Shown: positions 8,721 to 17,062, counted from the first letter of the stretch. The stretch: 64,000 nt of DNA from Actinomycetes bacterium (GCA_021782915.1 JAJXUK010000006.1:1-64000), one strand, 5' to 3'. The notes: a model not told the origin generated them from the sequence alone. Made by a program: numbers and translations.

Positions 8721-9862
8721 GGGGACTGGCGCTGGGCCGAGCGGCCCTCGGACCCCTGGGCTGGGGGCCCTGGCTGCGCCTCGAGGCGCGCGGCTCGCTG
8801 CTCGTGGTCGGACCCACCCAGGCGGGCAAGACCGCCTCGATCGTGGTGCCGGCCCTGCTCGACTGGGACGGCCCGGCGGTCGTCACGAGCGTCAAGAGTG
8901 ACGTCGTCCAGGTGACGCGGGCCTGGCGTGAGCGCCTCGGCCGGGTCCAGGTGCTCGAGCCCGGGCGCGAGCACGGGCTGAGCTGGGACCCGCTGGAGGC
9001 GGTCGACGGGCTGCGCAGCGCCCTGCGGGCCGCCTCCGAACTGACCAGTCGCGCCAGTGCCCACGCCGACTCGGAGTTCTGGAACGCCCTGGCGAGCAAG
9101 CTGGTCGGTGCGCTGTTCGTCCTCGTGCGTGAGCGAGGGGGTGGGATCCGTGACGTCGTGGCGGCGGTGGAGTCGCGCGATCTCGAGGTGCTGGCCCGAG
9201 GTGGCGGGCAGGCCGGGCGGATGCTGGAGGACTTCTTGGCCCACGAGGCGCGCACGCTCGACGGCGTGCTGACCACGGCCGAGACGATGCTGCTGCCGTG
9301 GCGCCTGGATCAGCCCCTGGCCCGGGTGCGCGACGTGCTCGAGGGGCCCAACACGCTCTTCCTGGTCGGCCCGCGCGGCCAGCAGCGCTCCTACGAGGGG
9401 CTCTTTCGCGGGGCCCTGGCCAGCGTGCTCGAGGCTCAGCAGTTGCGGGTGGAGTCCGGTCGGGGCCACCCCCTGCTGCTCGTGCTCGACGAGGCGGCGC
9501 TGGTGGCGCCCCTCGAGGACCTGGACGAGATGGCCGCGAGCCTCGCCGGCCTGGGGGTGACCCTGCTGAGCGTGGTGCAGGACTTCGCCCAGCTGCACGC
9601 GCGCTGGGGCCCGCGCGCGGCCACCATCGTCAACAACCACACGTCACGCCTCGTGCTCGGGGGCTTGGCCGACCCCCAGGTGTCCACGTTCCTGCCCGAG
9701 GCGCTGGGACCCGGGGCCACGTCGCTGCGACGCCTGGGGCGCGGGCGTGGCGTGCTGGTGTGCGGCTCGGCGCCGGTGCGTCGGCTGCGCCTCGTGCCCT
9801 GGTGGCGCCGGCACCGACTCCGGCGCCGGGGACAGCGGGCCCTGGCTACGATGCCGAGGTGA
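8717..9862 (+). CDS. VirD4/TraG-like coupling ATPase, lacking membrane domain
   Basis: This 381-residue protein has a Walker A motif GPTQAGKTA at residues 32-40, an early TSVKSD segment typical of VirD4/TraD proteins, and a Walker B LLLVLDEA at about 253-260. A VVQDFAQL stretch follows, like the TraM-recognition part of coupling proteins. The family delivers substrates to the type IV channel. Most members carry one or two N-terminal membrane helices; here Walker A comes almost at once and no such helix is present. The GTG start overlaps the preceding stop (GTGA). The C terminus is strongly basic. Confidence 0.75.
   Translation: MRGLALGRAALGPLGWGPWLRLEARGSLLVVGPTQAGKTASIVVPALLDWDGPAVVTSVKSDVVQVTRAWRERLGRVQVLEPGREHGLSWDPLEAVDGLRSALRAASELTSRASAHADSEFWNALASKLVGALFVLVRERGGGIRDVVAAVESRDLEVLARGGGQAGRMLEDFLAHEARTLDGVLTTAETMLLPWRLDQPLARVRDVLEGPNTLFLVGPRGQQRSYEGLFRGALASVLEAQQLRVESGRGHPLLLVLDEAALVAPLEDLDEMAASLAGLGVTLLSVVQDFAQLHARWGPRAATIVNNHTSRLVLGGLADPQVSTFLPEALGPGATSLRRLGRGRGVLVCGSAPVRRLRLVPWWRRHRLRRRGQRALATMPR
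9847..9852 (+). promoter_or_regulatory. -10-like hexamer before the glucokinase-like gene
   Basis: TACGAT lies inside the last codons of the coupling-ATPase gene, six bases before the GTG at 9859. The kinase could therefore be made from a leaderless transcript of its own as well as by coupling. Confidence 0.4.
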
Positions 9863-10623
9863 CGTCGAGCCCCGCCCTGAGCCTCGAGCGCGTCCTGGCC
9901 GTGGACGTGGGAGCCACCAACATCAAGTACTGCCTGGTCGACGCCGAGGGCGAGCTGCTGGAGTCGCCGCGGCGGCGCCCGACGCCCTATCCGTGCACGC
10001 CCGAGCGCCTGGTGGAGGTCATCGCGGATCGCATCGTGCGCGCGGAGGTCACGCGCGCCGGCGTGGGCTTTCCCGGCGAGTTCGCCGAGGGCCGCGTGGT
10101 CGGCTCGGGCAATCTGGCGCGTCCGGGCGGGGTGTCGACCCCGGTGGACCCCGAGCTGGACGCTCGCTGGCGCGGCTTCGGGCTGCAGGGCGCGCTCGTG
10201 GCCGCCACCGGGGTGGACGTGCGAGTGGTCAACGACGCGACGCTCGCGGCCCTGGGCGCGTGCACGGGGGTGGGCCGCGAGGTCGTCATCACCCTGGGTA
10301 CGGGATTCGGTCTGGCCCTCATCGTCAACGGCGAGCGCGTGCGCGTGCGCGACGTGGGCGCGGCACCCTTTGACCCACAGCGCACCTACGACCAGGCCCT
10401 CGGCGAGCGCGCACGGGCCGAGGACGAGGCGCGCTGGCACGATGACGCGGTGGCGGCGATCAGCGGCTTCGTCAGCGAGTTCGACGCGGACCGCGTGCAC
10501 CTGGCCGGGGGCAACGCGCGACGCGTGTCGCCCGAGATGTTCTCGCACTTCACGGTGCCCGTGTCCATCGAGGGCAACCTCGCACCGCTGCGCGGCGCGG
10601 CGCGGCTCTTCTACCCGATCTGA
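9859..10623 (+). CDS. ROK-type sugar kinase, polyphosphate-glucokinase-like
   Basis: This is a 254-residue kinase of the actin/hexokinase fold. It has the phosphate-1 loop DVGATNIKY (about residues 16-24), a GFPGEF loop, the sugar-site motif VVNDA, and the phosphate-2 loop LGTGFGLALI. It lacks the CxCGxxGC zinc cluster of classical ROK proteins, as polyphosphate glucokinases do, and its length matches that family (about 250). The likely reaction is phosphorylation of glucose using polyphosphate or ATP. The GTG start overlaps the coupling-ATPase stop. Its end overlaps the convergent amidohydrolase by 13 bases. Substrate and donor are inferred. Confidence 0.7.
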   Translation: MTSSPALSLERVLAVDVGATNIKYCLVDAEGELLESPRRRPTPYPCTPERLVEVIADRIVRAEVTRAGVGFPGEFAEGRVVGSGNLARPGGVSTPVDPELDARWRGFGLQGALVAATGVDVRVVNDATLAALGACTGVGREVVITLGTGFGLALIVNGERVRVRDVGAAPFDPQRTYDQALGERARAEDEARWHDDAVAAISGFVSEFDADRVHLAGGNARRVSPEMFSHFTVPVSIEGNLAPLRGAARLFYPI

Positions 10624-11789
10624 GCGAGCGCGAGCGCCCCGCTCAGCACGGCGCGAGCCACGCGGCGCAGGGCCTCGTCATCGATCGCGAAGTCGGGGGC
10701 GTGGTGCATCCCGGCCCCGCCCGGCGGGGCCCCGCCCACCAGCAGGTAGCAGCCGGGCACGCGGTTGAGGAACTCGGCGACGTCGTCGCTGGGCGTCACG
10801 GGGGGCGTCTCGAAGAACATCAACTCGGGTGCGTCCTCCAGCGCGGCGACGACGACGGCCTCGGTGGCCTCGTCGTTGATGACCGCGGGCGTCGATTCGT
10901 TCAGCTGGAGCGTCGCGCTCACCTCGAACTGGCCGGCGATCGCCTCCACGAGTGCGCCCAGACGCGCGAGTGCCTCGTCGGCCTGGGCGGCACTGAACGT
11001 GCGCAGCGTGCCGCGCACCACGCCCCGGCGCGGCACGACGTTGGGTGCGGTCCCGGCGGCCAGCACGCCGGCCGAGCACGCACAGGCCACCCCCGCGTGC
11101 TCGAGCCCGGCGACCACCTCGCCCAGGCGCGGTGCCAGGGCGCTGGCCGCCAGCACCACGTTGCCGGCGCTGGTGGCCATCGCACCGTGCCCGCCGGTGC
11201 CCGTCAACTCCACCGCGAAGGCGTGGGCCTGGCTCATCAGGACGCCGGGGCGCGTGGCAACGACGCCCACCGGGGCGAGGCTCGCGACGTGCGCGCCGAT
11301 GGCGACGTCGGGCCTCAGGGTCTCGAGCAGTCCGCCCTCGATCATCGCGCGCGCCCCGCCGAGGCCCTCCTCGGCCGGCTGGAAGACGAGGGTGTAGGAG
11401 CCGACAAGCTCGTCGGCCGCGCGCAGGCGGGCCAGCACGTCGGCCACACCCAGGGCCGCCGCCGTGTGCACGTCGTGTCCGCAGGCGTGCATCACCCCGG
11501 GCACGACGCTGGCGAAGTCGACGTCGCTCTCCTCCTGCACCGGCAGCGCGTCAATGTCGGCGCGCACCAGGACGTGGCGGCCCCCGCGCCCGGCCAGGTG
11601 CGCGACGGCGCCGGTCTCGGTGGGACACTCGAGCAGCGCCCAGCCCAGCTCGCGCAAGCGCTCGCAGATCACCGCGGTGGTGCGGTGCTCGGCGAAGGAG
11701 AGCTCGGGGTGTCGGTGCAGGTCGTGACGGATATCGCGCATGGGCCCCTCGGCCGCGTCCAAGTGCTCACCGAGCGCGTCAGTTGTCAT
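10611..11789 (-). CDS. M20-family amidohydrolase (hippurate/IAA-amino-acid hydrolase type)
   Basis: This 392-residue metal-dependent amidohydrolase has an early HRHPELSF motif, the metal-binding HACGHDVHTA (Cys and His ligands), and the catalytic/metal glutamates in FQPAEEG. A lid domain sits in the middle and a C-terminal HAPDF motif with a metal His follows. The family removes acyl groups from N-acyl amino acids or similar amides in the cytoplasm. The ATG at 11789 is chosen because a TAGCAT hexamer sits six bases upstream, suggesting a leaderless start. The true substrate cannot be told. Confidence 0.88.
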   Translation of the reverse strand: MTTDALGEHLDAAEGPMRDIRHDLHRHPELSFAEHRTTAVICERLRELGWALLECPTETGAVAHLAGRGGRHVLVRADIDALPVQEESDVDFASVVPGVMHACGHDVHTAAALGVADVLARLRAADELVGSYTLVFQPAEEGLGGARAMIEGGLLETLRPDVAIGAHVASLAPVGVVATRPGVLMSQAHAFAVELTGTGGHGAMATSAGNVVLAASALAPRLGEVVAGLEHAGVACACSAGVLAAGTAPNVVPRRGVVRGTLRTFSAAQADEALARLGALVEAIAGQFEVSATLQLNESTPAVINDEATEAVVVAALEDAPELMFFETPPVTPSDDVAEFLNRVPGCYLLVGGAPPGGAGMHHAPDFAIDDEALRRVARAVLSGALALAQIG

Positions 11790-11795
11790 GGGCTG

Positions 11796-11801
11796 ATGCT
11801 A
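11796..11801 (-). promoter_or_regulatory. -10 box of a probable leaderless transcript (M20 amidohydrolase)
   Basis: On the minus strand TAGCAT is followed by exactly six bases and then the ATG at 11789. No Shine-Dalgarno sequence is visible. Confidence 0.5.
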
Positions 11802-11847
11802 CGGGTCCACGGGGAGCCGCCTCAGTGCACCCCGCGAGGCGGACGAC

Positions 11848-12147
11848 TCAGCGCGCCGGCCCGTTCGCCACGTCCCGTCGCCGGTCGCGCGCGAGCAGTG
11901 TGCAGATGGCCCCGGCGAGCGTCGCGGCGCCCGCGAACCAGGCCCAGGCACTGCCGGAGGCGAACAGGGCCGCGGCGATCACGCCCAGCTCGAGGCTGAT
12001 CAGCCCCACCATGACCACGGCGTACGGGCCGTACTCGCGAGCGGCCTGGAGCACCTTGTCGGACTCGCTGGGCTTCCGTGACCAGAACGTGGCCAGCACC
12101 AGGCGCTTCTCGGCGGCGCTGCAGCTGCGGTAGGTCTCGAGCCCCAC
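11848..12147 (-). CDS. Hypothetical two-helix membrane protein
   Basis: This 99-residue protein has a polar N-terminal half with conserved-looking SxAEKRLVLATFWSR, then two membrane helices (about residues 43-62 and 66-86) and a basic tail. I do not recognise a family. The GTG start at 12147 is supported by TACGCT six bases upstream. It sits between two unrelated minus-strand genes with gaps of about 35-60 bases, so it may have its own promoter. Confidence 0.65.
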   Translation of the reverse strand: MGLETYRSCSAAEKRLVLATFWSRKPSESDKVLQAAREYGPYAVVMVGLISLELGVIAAALFASGSAWAWFAGAATLAGAICTLLARDRRRDVANGPAR

Positions 12148-12153
12148 GGGCCC

Positions 12154-12159
12154 AGCGTA
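12154..12159 (-). promoter_or_regulatory. -10 box of a probable leaderless transcript (99-residue membrane protein)
   Basis: On the minus strand TACGCT is followed by six bases and the GTG start at 12147. Confidence 0.5.
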
Positions 12160-12181
12160 CCGACGCCGCGTCGGCGAGTGT

Positions 12182-13153
12182 CTAGCGGCCGACCAGCAGC
12201 CCCTCCTCGTCCTCGGCGCTCAGCCACCAGTCGGGTGCAGGTCGTGAGCTCCACCAGGCCGCCACGTCGTCGACGCTCTCTTCGAGGGGGCGCAGACGCA
12301 GGCCGAGCGACTGGGCCCGCGCGGAGTTCAGTCGCATCAGCGTGGAGTCCTCCGGACCGTTCCAGAGGGGGAACTTCGCCGCGGCGTTCGCGCGCGCGAC
12401 GAGCTCGGGCTCGAGCTCGACGACGCGCGAGCCGGCGGGGCCGACGTGGGCCAGGATTCGCTCCAGCGTCTCGACGTAGCCCGGAGCCGGATGGGGACCG
12501 GCCACGTGGACCGCACCGCTCACGCCCGCTGCGGTCACCGTGACGGTGAAGGCGCCCAGGTCGCGCGCGTCGACGTACTGCAGCGCGTGGGCGCGAGGAC
12601 CCGGCACGGCCACGTCGCCGCCGCGCCGTGCCCGCGCGACCCAGTAGGGCAGGCGCAGGGTGGCGTCGCGCGCGCCGATGACGTAGGTCGGGCGCACGAC
12701 GAGGGTGCTGGGACCGAAGGCCGCGAGCGCGGCGCGCTCGCAGGCCGCCTTGAGCGGCCCGTAGGTGGCCCCGGTGATCGGCCCGGCGAGGTCGAGGCCG
12801 TCCTCGCCCCAGAGCTCGCAGTCCTCCTCGGTCGCCCCGGGCCGCGTGGGTGGGCGGTAGGCCGAGATGGAGGAGATCTGCACGTGGTGCCCACCACGGC
12901 CGTCGAGCGCCTCGGCCAGGCTGGTCACGTCGTGCGGTCGGTAGGCGATGGTGTCGATCGTCGCGTCGAAGGATCGCGCGCGCAGCGCCGAGAGGTCGCC
13001 CTGTCGGTCCCCCACGAGCTGCTCGATCGAGGAGGGCAGGTCGTGGGGCGTGCGCCCACGGTTGATGAGCGTGACCTCGTGCCCGGCCTCGAGCGCGGCT
13101 CGGGCGATGGCGTGTCCGACGAAGCTGGTGCCGCCGGCGATGAGAACCTTCAC
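12182..13153 (-). CDS. NAD(P)-dependent epimerase/dehydratase-family protein
   Basis: This is a 323-residue extended-SDR protein. The N-terminal nucleotide-binding motif reads GGTSFVG, and residues INRGRT follow the second strand. The middle resembles isoflavone-reductase-like or plastid stem-loop-binding-like epimerases, with an ISSISAY segment and a TYGPLKAACE segment that supplies the Tyr and Lys of the active site (YxxxK). The GTG start at 13153 is chosen because AGGAGG lies eight bases before it; an ATG at 13177 would place the ribosome site inside the gene. The substrate is unknown. It is divergent from tRNA-Arg. Confidence 0.8.
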   Translation of the reverse strand: MKVLIAGGTSFVGHAIARAALEAGHEVTLINRGRTPHDLPSSIEQLVGDRQGDLSALRARSFDATIDTIAYRPHDVTSLAEALDGRGGHHVQISSISAYRPPTRPGATEEDCELWGEDGLDLAGPITGATYGPLKAACERAALAAFGPSTLVVRPTYVIGARDATLRLPYWVARARRGGDVAVPGPRAHALQYVDARDLGAFTVTVTAAGVSGAVHVAGPHPAPGYVETLERILAHVGPAGSRVVELEPELVARANAAAKFPLWNGPEDSTLMRLNSARAQSLGLRLRPLEESVDDVAAWWSSRPAPDWWLSAEDEEGLLVGR

Positions 13154-13230
13154 GTGAAATCCCTCCTCACGAGCCACGGTAGGGGCTCTCGGCGGAGCCT
13201 CGGCCGTGGCGGGTCCTCAGGGTGGACGGC

Positions 13231-13236
13231 TAGGAT
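13231..13236 (+). promoter_or_regulatory. Probable -10 box of tRNA-Arg
   Basis: TAGGAT lies 16 bases before the tRNA 5' end, a sensible distance for a tRNA promoter. I see no clear -35 box. Confidence 0.4.
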
Positions 13237-13252
13237 GGGAGGCCTGGCGCAC

Positions 13253-13329
13253 GCGGCTGTAGCTCAGCGGATTAGAGCATCGGTCTACGGAACCGAGGGT
13301 CGGGGGTTCGAATCCCTCCAGCCGCACCA
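13253..13329 (+). tRNA. tRNA-Arg (anticodon ACG)
   Basis: A complete cloverleaf can be drawn. The acceptor arm is GCGGCTG paired with CAGCCGC, the D-arm is AGCTCAGC..., and the anticodon loop CTACGGA gives anticodon ACG. The T-arm contains GGTTCGAAT, and CCA is encoded at 13327-13329. With A34 edited to inosine by TadA (a tadA gene is at 52833), it would read CGU, CGC and CGA. Confidence 0.95.
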
Positions 13330-13367
13330 GTGCGCACTCTCGCGTCAGCCGAGCCCGAGGTGATCCC

Positions 13368-13586
13368 GTGAGCGCCGTGACGATCTATGGGGTCCTCGCC
13401 CTGAGCTTCATGATGCTCATGTACGCCCTCGAGGCCCGGCACCGTGGTTACGTGCTGGGTTTCGCGGTGGGCTGTGCGCTCTCGAGCCTCTACGGCTTCC
13501 TCGCGGGCGCCTGGCCCTTCGGGGTGGTCGAGCTCATCTGGTCGGGCGTGGCCCTGCGCCGATTCCTGGGCTCGGCGCGCACCTGA
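13368..13586 (+). CDS. Small conserved-looking membrane protein
   Basis: This 72-residue protein has two to three hydrophobic segments (about residues 4-22, 28-48 and 50-62) and the pattern WPFGVVELIWSGVALRRF at its end, which recurs in small uncharacterised membrane proteins of many bacteria. The GTG start at 13368 is preceded by GAGGTGATCCC, a fair ribosome site. It lies 38 bases after tRNA-Arg and may be cotranscribed with it. Function unknown. Confidence 0.7.
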   Translation: MSAVTIYGVLALSFMMLMYALEARHRGYVLGFAVGCALSSLYGFLAGAWPFGVVELIWSGVALRRFLGSART

Positions 13587-13627
13587 GCGTCACGGCCCGC
13601 GCGCGGCGGCTGGGCTGACGCGGTGAA

Positions 13628-14452
13628 CTAGATGACCGGGCGACCGAGGGCCAGTCGGCGACGCGTGTCGTGCAGCACCCAGTTCAGCGGGAAGTGACGC
13701 AGTGCGCGCGGCAGCGCCCCCCACCCGCTAGCCACGCCGCGCACGATCGCGCGCGCGAGGCGCTCGCGCCGGGCACTCCAGTTGAGCCCGAGGCCCTCGC
13801 GCAGCGGCGCGGGCAGGAAGACGCCCACGATCAGCCGGTGCAGCGGGCCGAGGAGCACGCCGAGGCGCCACGGCAGGAACCCCAGTCCCACGAAGGAGAC
13901 GAGGTAGTCGCGCGTGAGCGGGTCGAATCGGGCGTGCTCCAGGCCGTCGGACCAGTAGGCGTCGAAGGCCGCCCGATCCGGCGGCCACCAGCCCGCCGGC
14001 ACCTGGAGGGTGGTGCCGAGGCGCTCGGCGAGCCGGTAGAGCTCCTCGTCGAACTCGGTGAGCTCGAGGCCCGTCAGCTCGACGGCCTGGCGCGCGCCCT
14101 GGTAGAGACAGGCGGCCACCCAGCCCTGCAGCGACGGGTCGAGGGCGTCGTAGGCGACGGGATCTTCGGGCCCCGAGTGAACCCGGGCGTGCACGGCATC
14201 GATCTGGGCCCGCAGGTCGCGGCGCTCCTCGTCGGTGCCGAAGACCGCGATCCCCAGGAAGGCGAGCGTGGTGCGCGTGCGCTTGATGGGGTGCAGTGCG
14301 AGGGATCCCGAGAACACCTGGCTCGTGGCGACCGCGTGCCCGACCGGCAGCTGGGAGAGCTGCAGCACGACGTTGGCCCCCGCGGGCAGCAGGGCGACGC
14401 CGCTCATGAGGGCGTCGCTCAGGCGCGGGCTCGGGGTGCCGGGGCTGTGCAC
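13628..14452 (-). CDS. DUF2236 (MpaB/Lcp-like) oxygenase-family protein
   Basis: This 274-residue, mostly helical protein matches the DUF2236 family, which includes the rubber oxygenase Lcp and MpaB and binds a b-type haem. The family pattern is visible: an N-terminal AHPIKRT-like region (here LHPIKRT), then a mid-protein VAYDALDPSLQGWVAACLY (where Lcp has its haem-binding residues), then WPPDRAAFDAYW. It is shorter than Lcp and has no signal peptide. The GTG start has TACGCT six bases upstream. The substrate is unknown. Confidence 0.75.
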   Translation of the reverse strand: MHSPGTPSPRLSDALMSGVALLPAGANVVLQLSQLPVGHAVATSQVFSGSLALHPIKRTRTTLAFLGIAVFGTDEERRDLRAQIDAVHARVHSGPEDPVAYDALDPSLQGWVAACLYQGARQAVELTGLELTEFDEELYRLAERLGTTLQVPAGWWPPDRAAFDAYWSDGLEHARFDPLTRDYLVSFVGLGFLPWRLGVLLGPLHRLIVGVFLPAPLREGLGLNWSARRERLARAIVRGVASGWGALPRALRHFPLNWVLHDTRRRLALGRPVI

Positions 14453-14458
14453 CGCGTC

Positions 14459-14464
14459 AGCGTA
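14459..14464 (-). promoter_or_regulatory. -10 box of a probable leaderless transcript (DUF2236 gene)
   Basis: On the minus strand TACGCT is followed by six bases and the GTG start at 14452. It lies within the 25-base gap after oxyR. Confidence 0.5.
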
Positions 14465-14477
14465 GGGGCCCGAGCGC

Positions 14478-15401
14478 TCAGTCGCCCAGCGCGGGGCCCC
14501 GGCGCTCGAGGTACTCGGGCACGGTGCGAAAGACGCGGGCCAGGTCGCCGAGGAAGTCGGCCAGGGGATGGCTGCGGCGCCAGTACATGGCGATCTCGCG
14601 GCGCGGCGCGGGTGGGCGAAACGGCCGGATCACGATGTCCGCTGACGCGCTGACGGGTGCCTCGACGGCCAGGCGCGGCAGGAGGGTGATGCCGACGCGC
14701 GCGGCGACCATCTGGCGCAGGGTCTCCAGGCTGGTGGCCCGGAAGCCTCGTCGCTCGGTCGCGCCGGCCCCGGCGCACACCGACAGGGCCTGGTCGCGCA
14801 GGCAGTGGCCCTCGTCCAGCAGGAGCACGTCGTGGTGCGCCAGGACCCCCACGTCGACCGGTCCACTCTCGCCGGCGAGCTCGTGGCCCCTCGGCAGCGC
14901 CAGGACGAAGTCCTCGGCGAAGAGGGGCTCCTCGTGCAGCGAGTCGTCCCGCTGGGGCCGCGCGAGCAGCGCGGCGTCGAGGCGGCCCTCGCGCAGCTGC
15001 TCGAGGAGCACGGCGCTCTTCTCTTCGACCAGCAGCAGCTCCAGATGCGGGAAGCGCTCGCGCAGGGCTCCCACGACGTGGGGCAGCAGGTAGGGCGCCA
15101 GAGTGGGAAAGAGCCCGACGTGCACCGTGCCCGACTCCGGATCGCGCGCGGCGCGCGCCGAGTCGGTGATGCCCGCAACCTCTCGCAGCGCCGCGCGTGC
15201 GTGGGCCGCGATCAGCTCACCGACCGGGGTCAGCGTGGCCTGGCGCGGGGTGCGCTCGATCAGCGTCACGCCCAGCTGCTCCTCGAGCTTCTTGAGCTGC
15301 GTCGACAGGGTGGGCTGGCTGACGTTGCAGGCTGCCGCGGCGCGCCCGAAGTGCCCGTAGTCGCCCACGGCGACCAGGTACTCGAGCTCGCGCAGGTTCA
15401 C
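14478..15401 (-). CDS. oxyR: Peroxide-sensing LysR-family regulator OxyR
   Basis: This 307-residue LysR regulator has an N-terminal helix-turn-helix (about residues 1-60). The C-terminal sensor domain has GHCLRDQALSVC at residues 198-209, so Cys200 and Cys209 match the two redox cysteines of E. coli OxyR (199 and 208). Peroxide would form a disulfide there and switch on peroxide-defence genes. It is the last gene of the ahpC-ahpF-oxyR run and overlaps the ahpF stop by four bases, which gives feedback on its own operon. Confidence 0.93.
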   Translation of the reverse strand: MNLRELEYLVAVGDYGHFGRAAAACNVSQPTLSTQLKKLEEQLGVTLIERTPRQATLTPVGELIAAHARAALREVAGITDSARAARDPESGTVHVGLFPTLAPYLLPHVVGALRERFPHLELLLVEEKSAVLLEQLREGRLDAALLARPQRDDSLHEEPLFAEDFVLALPRGHELAGESGPVDVGVLAHHDVLLLDEGHCLRDQALSVCAGAGATERRGFRATSLETLRQMVAARVGITLLPRLAVEAPVSASADIVIRPFRPPAPRREIAMYWRRSHPLADFLGDLARVFRTVPEYLERRGPALGD

Positions 15402-16999
15402 CGGCTCACCGAGGCCACGCCCGCCACGGCGGCGTCCTCGGCGGGTGCCGACGAGCGGATCAGGTAGTCAAAGGCCGAGAGGGCCGCCGTCGAGCCGGCA
15501 CCCAGGGCCACGACGATCTGCTTGAAGGGAACGTTGGTGCAGTCGCCCGCGCCGAAGACGCCGGGCGCCGACGTGGCCCCGCGCTCGTCGATGAGCAGCT
15601 CGCCGCGCGCGGAGAGCGCGAGGGTGCCCTCGAGCCACTCGGTGTTGGGCACCAGCCCAATCTGCACGAAGACGCCCTCGACGTTGAGCTGATGGGTCTC
15701 ACTCTCGCCACGACGTCGATGGAGCAGACCGGTCATCGACGACTCACCGAGGATCTGGGTCGTCTCGGTGCCCAGCAGCACGTCCACGTTGGGCAGGCTG
15801 CGCAGCTTGCGCTGCAGGACCTCGTCGGCGCGCAGCTGGTCGTCGAACTCGATCAGGGTGACGTGGGCGACCACGTTGGCCAGGTCGATGGCCGCCTCGA
15901 CACCCGAGTTGCCGCCCCCGATGACCGCGACGCGGCGGGCCTTGAAGAGCGGGCCGTCGCAGTGCGGACAGAAGGTCACGCCGCGGTTGAGCAGCTCCTG
16001 CTCTCCCGGCACGCCCAGGCGGCGCCAGCGCGCGCCGGTGGCCACGACGACGCTGCGCGCGCGCAGGCTGGCGCCTCGTTCTAGCTCCACGCGCGCCTCG
16101 TCGCCCGGCACGTCGCCGGGCACGAGGCGCGCGGCGCGCTCACCCGTGATCACGTCTACGTCGTAGGAGGCGACGTGGGACTCGAGGTTGGCCGCCAGCG
16201 TCGGGCCCGTCGTCGCGACCACCGAGATCAGGTTCTCGATGGCGTCGGTGTCCAGGACCTGGCCACCGACGCGCTCGGCGAGCAGGCCGGTGCGCAGCCC
16301 CTTGCGCGCGCTGTAGATGGCCGCGGCGGCCCCGGCGGGTCCCGCGCCGACGACGAGGACGTCGTAGGGCGCGCGCGCGTCGAGCTCGGCGACGCGCGCC
16401 TCGTTAGAGGTGGTGCCGAGCTGGCGCAGGATCTGCTCGAGGTCCATGCGGCCCTGAGCGAAGGGCTCGCCGTTGAGGAAGACCGTCGGCACGGCGAGGA
16501 CCTCGCGAGAGCTCACCTCGTCGCGGAAGCTGCCGCCGTCGATCGCCACGTGGCTGACGTTCGGATTGAGCACGCTGAGCGCGTTGAGTGCCTGGACCAC
16601 GACAGGGCAGTTCTGACAGGACTGGGAGAAGAACGTCTCGAAGTTCAGCTCTCGCTCGATGGTGCGCGCCTGGGCGAGCAGGTCCTCGCTCAGAACGGGC
16701 GGATGGCCACCGACCTGGAGGATCGCCAGCACGAGGGAGCTGAACTCGTGCCCGAGGGGCAGGCCGGCGAAGCGCACGCGCTCGCCGGTCTCGGCGCTCA
16801 CGACGGCCACGCTCGGTCGGCGCTCGTCGGTCCCGTCGCGCTCGAGGTGGATCTGCTCGCACAGCCCGGCGACCTCCTCGAGCAGGCTCGCGAGCTCACG
16901 CGAGGCCTCGCTGGCGTCCAGGCTGGCCACGAGGCGCACGGGCCGGTCGATCTTGGTGAAGTGGCTGCGCAGCTGTTGAGTCATCGCGGCGTCGAGCAT
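15398..16999 (-). CDS. ahpF: Alkyl hydroperoxide reductase subunit F
   Basis: This 533-residue flavoprotein passes electrons from NAD(P)H to AhpC. The N-terminal tandem thioredoxin folds carry CQNC (Cys128 and Cys131). The thioredoxin-reductase part has the FAD motif GAGPAGAAAA (about residues 218-227), CPHC (Cys344 and Cys347) and the NAD motif GGGNSGVEAA. All redox cysteines match those of E. coli AhpF. The start ATG 16999 has GGAGG five bases upstream. It is followed by oxyR and preceded by ahpC about 60 bases away. Confidence 0.96.
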   Translation of the reverse strand: MLDAAMTQQLRSHFTKIDRPVRLVASLDASEASRELASLLEEVAGLCEQIHLERDGTDERRPSVAVVSAETGERVRFAGLPLGHEFSSLVLAILQVGGHPPVLSEDLLAQARTIERELNFETFFSQSCQNCPVVVQALNALSVLNPNVSHVAIDGGSFRDEVSSREVLAVPTVFLNGEPFAQGRMDLEQILRQLGTTSNEARVAELDARAPYDVLVVGAGPAGAAAAIYSARKGLRTGLLAERVGGQVLDTDAIENLISVVATTGPTLAANLESHVASYDVDVITGERAARLVPGDVPGDEARVELERGASLRARSVVVATGARWRRLGVPGEQELLNRGVTFCPHCDGPLFKARRVAVIGGGNSGVEAAIDLANVVAHVTLIEFDDQLRADEVLQRKLRSLPNVDVLLGTETTQILGESSMTGLLHRRRGESETHQLNVEGVFVQIGLVPNTEWLEGTLALSARGELLIDERGATSAPGVFGAGDCTNVPFKQIVVALGAGSTAALSAFDYLIRSSAPAEDAAVAGVASVSR

Positions 17000-17062
17000 G
17001 GGAGCCTCCAGAGTGATGAGGGGTGCCGCGGCGGCGGGACGCGCCCGCCGCCACGGCCAGGA

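Noticed and set aside
5155-10623. Recently acquired conjugative element
   Set aside because: I see no integrase, relaxase, direct repeats or tRNA junction and no obvious change in base composition.
13253-13329. tRNA-Arg as an integration site
   Set aside because: No copy of the tRNA 3' end and no integrase gene were noticed nearby.
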